This document shows, piece by piece, positions 1 to 5,016 of a stretch of 6,271 bases of DNA (the stretch's first letter is position 1; each line of letters starts with the position of its first letter). Source of the DNA: Candidatus Omnitrophota bacterium (lineage in GTDB: Bacteria; Hinthialibacterota; Hinthialibacteria; Hinthialibacterales; JAKPRU01); NCBI GenBank assembly GCA_029557025.1, contig JAKPRU010000149.1:1-6271 (forward strand), in the 5' to 3' direction. The notes beneath the pieces are model-generated. The model made no database searches. It was not told the origin of the DNA and saw nothing but the letters and a program-made list of their open reading frames with translations. The position numbers were made by a program, and so were the translations under genes.

Positions 1-211
1 CAAGCGCGACATCTAAGAGTGACCGTGGTACATATAGCCAGAGCGGAATACTGAAAGTCGGATTCAGGAATAAGAAATGGATTACAACAAAACAGAACCA
101 GGCTGTACCGAGAAGAACGATCCAGAAAGTAAAAGAATAGGGAATCTTGAGCGACAGTGACCGTGAGTCGGTCGGATCTGGAGAGGAATCGGTTGTCCGG
201 CTTTGGGCCAT
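1..211 (-). CDS. Partial membrane-anchored hypothetical protein (N-terminal 70 residues)
   Basis: A reading frame opens with ATG at 211-209, two bases after the purC stop, and stays open for 70 codons to the window edge. I do not recognise it. Residues 1-22 are polar and rich in Ser, Thr, Asp and Arg. Residues about 27-49 form an uninterrupted hydrophobic, aromatic-rich stretch (core FWIVLLGTAWFCFVVIHFLF), which fits one transmembrane helix or an uncleaved signal anchor. A second moderately hydrophobic stretch (IPLWLYV) begins near residue 55. A weak GGA lies 6 bases before the ATG, inside the end of purC. The gap from purC suggests it is the third gene of the galT-purC transcript. Its base composition is visibly more A/T-rich than purC. 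The C-terminus is missing, so neither family nor topology can be decided. The open frame and the hydrophobic core are seen; coding status is inferred. Confidence 0.6.
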   Translation of the reverse strand, partial: MAQSRTTDSSPDPTDSRSLSLKIPYSFTFWIVLLGTAWFCFVVIHFLFLNPTFSIPLWLYVPRSLLDVAL

Positions 212-213
212 GG

Positions 214-1113
214 TCAGTCCATCGGGAGATCCTCACCGGTAAGCCGCCGATATGCCTCCAGGTAACGTTCCCGTGTTTTGGCGATGATGTCGTCGGGAAG
301 CGGGGGCGGCGGCGGATTACGGTCGTAGTGGATGGAGATGAGATAATCCCGCAGGAATTGCTTGTCGAAAGCGTGCTGCGACCGCCCCGGTTCGTACTCA
401 TCGGCAGGCCAGAAGCGGGAGGAATCGGGTGTCAGCACTTCGTCGATCAACAGAAGGCCCTCGGAAAAGCGACCGAACTCAAACTTGGTGTCGGCGATAA
501 TGATGCCTTTCTGTTCGGCAATGGCGGAGGCTTTCTTGTAAATGGCAAGGGATCGGGACCGGGCCTCTTCGGCTGGTGGGCCACCGATCATTTTTACCAT
601 TTGATCGAAGGTGATATTGATATCATGTCCCTCGGTACTCTTGGTCGCCGGGGAAAAAATCGGTTCCAGCAGACGTTCGGATTCCCGGAGTCCTTTCGGA
701 AGAAGGTTCCCCCCGACAGGGATGCCGTTTTGGTACTCGATCCATGCGGACCCGGCAAGATAGCCCCGGACGACACATTCCACGGGCAACGGGGCGGTTC
801 GACGAACCCACATGGATCGTTCTTTCAACCGATCCGGGTAACGGCAGAACGGTTCGGGGTAATCATTGACATCCGTGGAGAGAACATGATGCGGCGAGGC
901 TTCCGGAATTTGCTCGAACCAGAAAGCGGACATCCCGGTCAGAACGCGACCTTTATCGGGGATGCCTTCATTCATTACCACATCGAACGCGCTGATCCGG
1001 TCCGTGGCGACCAGAATGAGCGAATCATCTACACAAAAGATATCGCGAACCTTTCCGCGTTTGAAATGGGGAACGCCGGGAATTTCGATCTGGGTCAGTG
1101 CAACACGTGCCAT
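214..1113 (-). CDS. purC: Phosphoribosylaminoimidazole-succinocarboxamide synthase (SAICAR synthetase)
   Basis: PurC carries out the ATP-dependent ligation of L-aspartate to CAIR, giving SAICAR, in de novo purine synthesis in the cytosol. The 299-residue product has the expected signatures in order: the GKVRDIF nucleotide-binding loop (residues 20-26), DRISAFD (38-44), VECVVRGYLAGSAW (111-124, SAICAR synthetase signature 1), SPATKSTEGHD (154-164), IIADTKFEFG (205-214, signature 2) and DEVLTPDSSRFW (224-235). It belongs to the long form of the family, near 300 residues like yeast Ade1, rather than the roughly 237-residue E. coli form. A PPPPP run (267-271) lies in the C-terminal extension. The frame extends upstream to 1251, but those 46 residues overlap galT and look unlike PurC. 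The ATG at 1113 is preferred because a GAGG lies 6 bases ahead and homology begins just after it. It sits 8 bases downstream of galT and is probably co-transcribed with it. Confidence 0.97.
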   Translation of the reverse strand: MARVALTQIEIPGVPHFKRGKVRDIFCVDDSLILVATDRISAFDVVMNEGIPDKGRVLTGMSAFWFEQIPEASPHHVLSTDVNDYPEPFCRYPDRLKERSMWVRRTAPLPVECVVRGYLAGSAWIEYQNGIPVGGNLLPKGLRESERLLEPIFSPATKSTEGHDINITFDQMVKMIGGPPAEEARSRSLAIYKKASAIAEQKGIIIADTKFEFGRFSEGLLLIDEVLTPDSSRFWPADEYEPGRSQHAFDKQFLRDYLISIHYDRNPPPPPLPDDIIAKTRERYLEAYRRLTGEDLPMD

Positions 1114-1119
1114 CCGGTT

Positions 1120-1123
1120 CCTC
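1120..1123 (-). promoter_or_regulatory. purC ribosome-binding site overlapping the galT stop codon
   Basis: On the minus strand the junction reads TGAGGAACCGGATG. The TGA ends galT, the GAGG formed by its last two bases plus two more is the Shine-Dalgarno sequence, and the ATG six bases later starts purC. This fixes the purC start at 1113 rather than the longer upstream frame, and it implies that ribosomes finishing galT can reinitiate at purC. Confidence 0.75.
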
Positions 1124-2174
1124 AAGCAGTCAGGGAGACGATATTGGAGTGGGAAGGCTCCCCCGTCTCTGCCGCCTCCGTGGTTTCTTCCCGCAGGTAA
1201 TACGCGGCCTGTTCCGGCGGAGTTGGGTTGACGTAGAACCCTGTCCCCCACTCGAATCCGGCCGCGTGGGTCAACTTCGGGATCATTTCGATATGCCAGT
1301 GATAGTGCGCCAGCGGTCCTTCCGTCGTCGGCGCCGTGTGGATCATGAAATTGTACGGCGGGTCGTCGAGAACTCGACGGACCTTTCCCAGGATGGTGCG
1401 CATCATTTGCGCGAGCAGAACAATCTGGTGCTTTTCAATTTTGTCGAAATGAGTCTCATGTCGTCTGGGCAGGACCCAAGTTTCGAATGGGAATCGGGAC
1501 GCGAACGGAGCAATGGCAATAAACTCTTCGTTCTCTTCGATGATCCGGTCCATGGAGAGATACTCCTGCCGGAGGATGTCGCAAAACACACAGCGTTCTT
1601 TGAATCCGAAATACCGTTCCGCGCCGTCGAGCTCTTCTCTGACCCGTTTGGGAACAATGGGCATGGCGAGCAGCTGGCTGTGAGGATGATCGAGTGACGC
1701 CCCGGCTTCCGGTCCGTGGTTTTTGAAGAGCACGATGTATTGAAAACGAGGGTCTTTTTTCAGTTCCAGGACGCGGTCGCGATAGGCCCAGAGAACTTCT
1801 TCGGCCTGGCGCTGGTCATACGTGCCGAACGAGGCGGTGTGATCGGGACTCTCGATAATGACCTCATGCGCGCCGGTCCCCTGCATAATGTCGTACATGC
1901 CGTCCCCAGACCGGGATAGTTCATACTCCACACGCAGCGCGGGGTATTTATTCGGAACCACACGGAGCCACCAGCCTTTCGAGTTGGGTGGCTTGCCGGG
2001 TTCCCGGTAGGCAAGTACCTCCTTGGGCGTCTTGTCCTCGTTGCCGGGACAGAACGGACACATCCCGGCTCGTTGTGGTCGGGGTTGCCGAACGAAATCC
2101 GTGGGGCGTTTCGCTCGTTCTTTTGCAATAATCACCCATCGTCCGATGACGGGGTCTTTACGGAATTCAGGCAT
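1122..2174 (-). CDS. galT: Galactose-1-phosphate uridylyltransferase family protein (GalT, HIT superfamily)
   Basis: GalT swaps UMP between UDP-glucose and galactose-1-phosphate in the Leloir pathway through a uridylyl-histidine intermediate. The 350-residue protein has two HIT-type halves. Visible landmarks are the zinc ligands C39 and C42 (CPFC), with H112 (SPDH) and H163 matching the other two E. coli zinc ligands; the HPHSQ active-site motif (163-167) with H165 as the predicted nucleophile; E181, H279, H292 and H294, matching the second metal site of E. coli GalT; and an extra CVFC (195-198) opening the second half. The start ATG at 2174 is supported by AAGGAG at 2188-2183, 8 bases upstream. 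It is the first gene of the galT-purC run; no galK or galE is visible. The motif is HPHSQ, not HPHGQ as in E. coli. HSQ-type relatives include an Arabidopsis ADP-glucose phosphorylase, so the exact nucleotide-sugar substrate is less certain than the family. Confidence 0.9.
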   Translation of the reverse strand: MPEFRKDPVIGRWVIIAKERAKRPTDFVRQPRPQRAGMCPFCPGNEDKTPKEVLAYREPGKPPNSKGWWLRVVPNKYPALRVEYELSRSGDGMYDIMQGTGAHEVIIESPDHTASFGTYDQRQAEEVLWAYRDRVLELKKDPRFQYIVLFKNHGPEAGASLDHPHSQLLAMPIVPKRVREELDGAERYFGFKERCVFCDILRQEYLSMDRIIEENEEFIAIAPFASRFPFETWVLPRRHETHFDKIEKHQIVLLAQMMRTILGKVRRVLDDPPYNFMIHTAPTTEGPLAHYHWHIEMIPKLTHAAGFEWGTGFYVNPTPPEQAAYYLREETTEAAETGEPSHSNIVSLTA

Positions 2175-2182
2175 CGCCTTCT

Positions 2183-2188
2183 CTCCTT
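2183..2188 (-). promoter_or_regulatory. galT Shine-Dalgarno site
   Basis: AAGGAG on the minus strand lies 8 bases before the galT ATG. It is a near-perfect anti-16S match and supports the 2174 start. I found no convincing sigma-70 promoter pair upstream of it; a TACTAT about 30 bases upstream of the ATG has no good -35 partner. Confidence 0.7.
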
Positions 2189-2276
2189 ACGACTTGCTGT
2201 GCGATAGTAGCAATCAAAACGGGGGAAGGTCCAGAGCGGAGAGGGTTTAAGAAGAAAGGGGGAGAAGAAACCATGT

Positions 2277-2314
2277 GCAAACGACAGACACGGAGGCAAA
2301 CGACAGGCACGGAG
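2277..2314. repeat. Tandem duplication of a 19-bp unit (two copies)
   Basis: Copy one (2277-2295) and copy two (2296-2314) of GCAAACGACAGRCACGGAG abut directly and differ at a single position, A in the first and G in the second. The G in copy two completes the left arm of the adjoining hairpin (GACAGGC). The duplication therefore overlaps and extends the palindromic element on its right. It lies in the divergent spacer between galT and the unknown-protein gene, outside any convincing coding frame. Confidence 0.85.
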
Positions 2315-2355
2315 GCCTGTCCTACTATTCAGTAGGCCAGGCGTCTCTGCCTGGC
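2302..2355. repeat. 54-bp palindromic element: three adjacent hairpins or one long hairpin
   Basis: Three perfect inverted repeats sit side by side. GACAGGC/GCCTGTC (2302-2308 with 2315-2321) has a 6-base loop. CCTACT/AGTAGG (2321-2326 with 2331-2336) has the loop ATTC. GCCAGGC/GCCTGGC (2336-2342 with 2349-2355) has a 6-base loop. The whole is also one imperfect palindrome: 2302-2326 pairs with 2331-2355 at 20 of 25 positions. The arm at 2350-2355 could instead pair with GCCAGG at 2368-2373. No run of T follows, so it is not a typical intrinsic terminator, and it lies upstream of both flanking genes rather than after one. The build resembles REP-like or miniature mobile palindromes dispersed in bacterial genomes; dispersal cannot be seen from one copy. 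Confidence 0.8.
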
Positions 2356-2388
2356 ACAACACGCCAAGCCAGGAACACCGATTTCAGA

Positions 2389-2394
2389 TATATT
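2389..2394 (+). promoter_or_regulatory. Candidate -10 box for the 292-residue protein gene
   Basis: TATATT matches the TATAAT consensus at 5 of 6 positions and lies 35 bases before the start codon. No good TTGACA-like hexamer is found at 16-18 bases upstream, so the assignment rests on the -10 alone. The palindromic element ends 33 bases before it and would not be in the transcript. Confidence 0.3.
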
Positions 2395-2429
2395 ACGCCT
2401 GATTAAATCTCCCCATGTGAGGAATCCCA

Positions 2430-3308
2430 ATGAACTCCATCGAACTGAAAACTCCCGAAATCACCTGCAAGATCGGCGACAATACCGCGGATGGCGCGCA
2501 TAACGCCCTGTATAATGGAATCTGGGATCTGCGGTCCATCCACGAGCCGATAAACTTATTTGTCCCTTCGTACGCCGGACTGAATCTGGAACACATTTTC
2601 GACGGCTCGGCCACACGGGGCGACAACAAACGATTCTTCGAACCCCGGCATCATCCCATGGAATTGACCATGGAAAACGACGCAGCCACGCTTCACCAGA
2701 CACCCACACCTTACATGAAAGTGGAATCGTGGACCTCGTTTCGCGTGGAAGAACCGAACCGGATACGATTCCAATTCCGCGCCCGCCCGACTCATACGGA
2801 TTTTCGATTCAACTATCTCGGATTCTTCTGGGCCAGCTACATCCTCGCCCCGGAGAATAAGAGCATCTATTTCCCGACACCGGAAAGCAACGAACGGGGC
2901 TGGCGGTGGTATCAGCACTGCACATTGGCCCATAATCGGGACAGTTCCGTCTTGAGTGAGAAGGACGATTTCCAGCCGGCGCGGGAGGATGAGAAAGAAA
3001 TGACCCTATATGCGGCTTGTTCGCCAGTGCGGTATGCCCGTCCGTTCTATTACGGCATACGGGGCAAAATGGTTCTGATTTACATTTTTGAAAAGACGGA
3101 CGGGGTACTGCGGCTTTGCCATTCCCCATCGGGAGGCGGGCCGACACCGGACAAAATGGATACCTGCCCCGCCTGGGATTTCATCCAGTTCATCCCGAAT
3201 CCCGAAGCGAATCGGACTTATGAACTCTCGTTAACCGCCGTTTACAAACTTTACGAAGGCCGGTCGGACGTGATTCGGCAAGTGGAGGCCATTCTCGGCC
3301 CGCAATAG
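2430..3308 (+). CDS. Uncharacterised 292-residue protein, probably beta-rich
   Basis: I do not recognise a named family. The ATG at 2430 has GAGG seven bases upstream (2419-2422). There is no signal peptide and no transmembrane segment, so it is predicted cytosolic. The sequence is rich in aromatic residues and in alternating polar/hydrophobic strands, with few long helices, which suggests a beta-sandwich. Distinctive blocks include GIWDLRSIHEP (30-40), AGLNLEHIFDG (49-59), a FFEPRHHPMEL segment (69-79), WTSFRVEEPNRIRFQF (101-116), FWASYILAPENKSIYFP (133-149), RPFYYGIRGKMVLIYIFE (206-223), HSPSGGGPTP (231-240) and PAWDFIQFIPNP (246-257). A short predicted helix closes the protein. Conserved-looking His, Trp and Asp clusters and the GGG turn would fit a carbohydrate-active or sugar-binding fold, but that is inference from composition only. 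The BMC shell gene starts 86 bases downstream on the same strand. Confidence 0.82.
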   Translation: MNSIELKTPEITCKIGDNTADGAHNALYNGIWDLRSIHEPINLFVPSYAGLNLEHIFDGSATRGDNKRFFEPRHHPMELTMENDAATLHQTPTPYMKVESWTSFRVEEPNRIRFQFRARPTHTDFRFNYLGFFWASYILAPENKSIYFPTPESNERGWRWYQHCTLAHNRDSSVLSEKDDFQPAREDEKEMTLYAACSPVRYARPFYYGIRGKMVLIYIFEKTDGVLRLCHSPSGGGPTPDKMDTCPAWDFIQFIPNPEANRTYELSLTAVYKLYEGRSDVIRQVEAILGPQ

Positions 3309-3339
3309 TCCGGGATTTCCTGCCCGCACTTCCCCCGGA

Positions 3340-3368
3340 TTGAATGGGTCGGGCATACTGTGCATAGA
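3340..3368 (+). promoter_or_regulatory. Candidate promoter for the microcompartment shell gene
   Basis: TTGAAT (3340-3345) and CATAGA (3363-3368) are separated by 17 bases, the optimal sigma-70 spacing. A TGTG just before the second box resembles an extended -10. The -35 matches at 4 of 6 and the -10 at only 3 of 6, so support is weak. If used, the leader would be about 20 bases and the shell gene could be expressed independently of its upstream neighbour. Confidence 0.3.
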
Positions 3369-3394
3369 AATCTCTCAACAAGATGAGGTGAAAC

Positions 3395-3949
3395 ATGCCG
3401 GAAGCGATCGGGATGGTGGAACTCTCCAGCATCGGAATGGGATTTCAGGCGGAAGACGCCATGCTGAAAGAGGCCGGGGTGGTGTTGGTGCTGGCCCGGA
3501 CAATCTGTTCTGGGAAGTATGTCGTGATTGTGCGGGGCGATGTGGCCGCAGTGGAGGCGAGTGTGGAAGCGGGACTGGCGGTTTGTCCGGCCTCGGTGAT
3601 CGACTCGCTGATTATTCCGAACGTGCATCCGCAGGTATTCCCGGCCATCTCCAGCACCGTGGAGTTGCGTCCCGACCGCCCTCGCGCCTTGGGTATCGTG
3701 GAGACTTTCTCGGCCTCCTCCGCCATTGAGTCGGCGGATGCAGCGGTCAAAGCAGGCGATGTGGATTTATTCCGCATCCATCTGGCCATGGCCGTCGGCG
3801 GCAAAGGGTTTTTCCAGGTAACCGGAGATGTGGATGCCGTTCGCGCGGCGGTCCATGCGGGCGTTGAAATCGCCTCGGGCAAGGGCCTGCTGGTCAGCCA
3901 AGTGGTCATCCCCGCTCCAAGGGCGGAACTGTTTCGGGAGTTTATTTAG
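3395..3949 (+). CDS. pduT: PduT-like tandem-domain bacterial microcompartment shell protein (BMC-T)
   Basis: BMC-T proteins form trimers that look like hexamers and tile the protein shell of bacterial microcompartments. The 184-residue product contains two BMC folds, residues about 4-85 (AIGMVELSSIGMGFQAEDAM...GDVAAVEASVEAG) and about 97-180 (ALGIVETFSASSAIESADAAV...GDVDAVRAAVHAG). Length and sequence match enterobacterial PduT closely, including DAMLK, TIC-GK, the PNVHPQVFPAIS linker (PNIHASVLPAIS in PduT), GIVET and the VIP-P tail. C38, in TICSGK, lines up with PduT Cys38, which binds a [4Fe-4S] cluster on the trimer three-fold axis; a cluster here is inferred from that. GAGGTG at 3385-3390 supports the start. 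There is no signal peptide. No second shell protein, encapsulation peptide or signature enzyme (diol dehydratase, aldolase, aldehyde dehydrogenase) is visible nearby, so the cargo is unknown. The gene converges on the UVR-motif gene. Confidence 0.95.
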   Translation: MPEAIGMVELSSIGMGFQAEDAMLKEAGVVLVLARTICSGKYVVIVRGDVAAVEASVEAGLAVCPASVIDSLIIPNVHPQVFPAISSTVELRPDRPRALGIVETFSASSAIESADAAVKAGDVDLFRIHLAMAVGGKGFFQVTGDVDAVRAAVHAGVEIASGKGLLVSQVVIPAPRAELFREFI

Positions 3950-4014
3950 GCTTTTGGGCCGACGCGGACCTGGGGTGAAATGAGGGTAGCCGTGGGTGCA
4001 GTCCATGGATGGGT

Positions 4015-4797
4015 TTATCTTTCCCGCTTTTCCCCGACGTTGCTTCCTTCGATCTCGCGAATCTCATCGCGAAGTCTCGCAGCCAGTTCGTAATCTTCCT
4101 GATCCACCGCCTGTTTCATTTTTCGACGAAGGTCCTCGCGCGGATCGTGGGGAATCACCTGCTTGATCTCCGCCGCCAATTCCTGCAGATACAGGACCTC
4201 GCCGGATTGCTCCAAGTACTCTTCCCGATTGTTCTTACGAAGGAATTGGCGAATGTTTTCTATCGCATCTTCGATAAAATGCAGCGATTCGATGGGGCGG
4301 TTCCGACGCAAGGCCAGGTTTGCCTTCGCCCGCGCGTTCATCATAAGAACATAAGGACGATACCGCTCCAGAGAAAGTCGATCCTCCTCCGTTTCCGCAT
4401 ACTTGCCGATCAGGTTGAATAACCGCAGACTTCTGTCGGTGTCTCGCTCGACTCCCTCGTAATCCTCCAAATGGAACAGGCTGAGATATCGGTAGTAATA
4501 CTGAAGGGCCTCATTGCGCAATTGGTTGCACTCTTCCGTCCCCAATCGGAATGTGGCATCGGAGCCGCGCTCCAGGATGTGCAGTTTGCGCCGGTTTTCA
4601 TGGTATTCCAAAAGCGAGTCAAATCCGTATGGACGTTTGCCATCCGGGCGGCCCGTATCCTCCATTTGGAGCAGACCCAAATCCAGGCGCATCTGGACCT
4701 TCTTCCGACCGTCCTCCCCGGTGATCTTGCGCACCGTGATTCGATCCGGCTCGTAGGGCCATTCTTCCAAAACACGTGAAATGTCCGTTCCTGACAT
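4015..4797 (-). CDS. UVR-motif (UvrB/UvrC C-terminal motif) protein
   Basis: The 260-residue product is neither UvrB nor UvrC: it has no helicase, GIY-YIG or endonuclease segment. Residues 1-45 form a compact charged N-terminal block (EEWPYEPDRITVRKI, then VQMRLDLGLLQME). Residues about 90-195 are strongly helical with YYRYLSLFHLEDYEGVERDTDRSLRLF and LERYRPYVLMMNARAKANLALRR, resembling TPR-like helical pairs. Residues 221-251 are a classic UVR motif (EDLRRKMKQAVDQEDYELAARLRDEIREIE without gaps), a helical hairpin used for protein-protein contact in UvrB/UvrC and in McsA-type regulators. A longer frame could begin at TTG 4863, but ATG 4797 is preferred because the recognisable N-terminal block starts there; neither start has a clear Shine-Dalgarno. 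It is divergent from rimO and convergent with the shell gene. The role is unknown; an adaptor or regulator is a guess. Confidence 0.82.
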   Translation of the reverse strand: MSGTDISRVLEEWPYEPDRITVRKITGEDGRKKVQMRLDLGLLQMEDTGRPDGKRPYGFDSLLEYHENRRKLHILERGSDATFRLGTEECNQLRNEALQYYYRYLSLFHLEDYEGVERDTDRSLRLFNLIGKYAETEEDRLSLERYRPYVLMMNARAKANLALRRNRPIESLHFIEDAIENIRQFLRKNNREEYLEQSGEVLYLQELAAEIKQVIPHDPREDLRRKMKQAVDQEDYELAARLRDEIREIEGSNVGEKRER

Positions 4798-4877
4798 AGC
4801 TGGTCTAGAGTCAACTATCCGTTTTTTGAGCAGCGGATTTCCTTCCGGAACGCTGCGGAACAACCGGTTCTATTCTT

Positions 4878-4905
4878 ATCCTAACCAGAGAGAGTGTCCT
4901 CACAA
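4878..4905 (-). promoter_or_regulatory. Candidate promoter for the UVR-motif gene
   Basis: On the minus strand TTGTGA (4905-4900) is followed after 16 bases by TAGGAT (4883-4878). Each matches the sigma-70 consensus at 4 of 6 positions. A start of transcription near 4871 would leave about 74 bases before the preferred ATG at 4797 and only about 8 before the alternative TTG at 4863, which favours the ATG. Confidence 0.33.
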
Positions 4906-4975
4906 AGTCCGGCAAACAAAATCGGAAGAATAAAATGATCGCCGCCAAACGACCCGTGGATTGCCGGATACCGGA

Positions 4976-4984
4976 TGATATACT
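4976..4984 (+). promoter_or_regulatory. Candidate extended -10 promoter for rimO
   Basis: TGATATACT combines the TGn extension with a TATACT hexamer that matches consensus at 5 of 6 positions. No -35 hexamer lies at 17 bases, which is tolerated by extended -10 promoters. Transcription would begin near 4991, giving a leader of about 26 bases to the rimO ATG. Confidence 0.4.
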
Positions 4985-5016
4985 GGGACCAGTAATACAT
5001 TGGGATTATCAACAAC

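Noticed and set aside
157..1200. A plus-strand open frame of 347 codons covering most of purC
   Set aside because: It is antisense to a clear PurC, starts with GTG, has no recognisable domain, and its content follows from the codon bias of the opposite strand.
1114..1251. A longer PurC beginning at 1251
   Set aside because: The added 46 residues overlap galT, are unlike PurC, and the ATG at 1113 has its own well-spaced GAGG.
1098..1697. A plus-strand open frame of 199 codons across the galT-purC junction
   Set aside because: It is antisense to two well-supported genes and lacks any recognisable motif.
2273..2335. A 20-codon plus-strand mini-frame after a purine-rich GGGGGAG stretch, ending inside the palindrome
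   Set aside because: It is made mostly of the 19-bp repeat unit and the hairpins, so a coding role is unlikely; a leader peptide cannot be supported because the gene's candidate promoter lies downstream of it.
2302..2355. The palindrome as an intrinsic terminator
   Set aside because: There is no T tract on either side, and both flanking genes point away from it.
3950..4014. A bidirectional terminator between the convergent shell and UVR-motif genes
   Set aside because: I found only a 4-bp pairing and an 8-bp palindrome (TCCATGGA), with no GC-rich stem followed by T residues.
4798..4863. A 22-residue N-terminal extension of the UVR-motif protein from a TTG start
   Set aside because: There is no adjacent ribosome-binding site, the candidate promoter would leave only about 8 leader bases, and the distinctive N-terminal block begins at the ATG at 4797.
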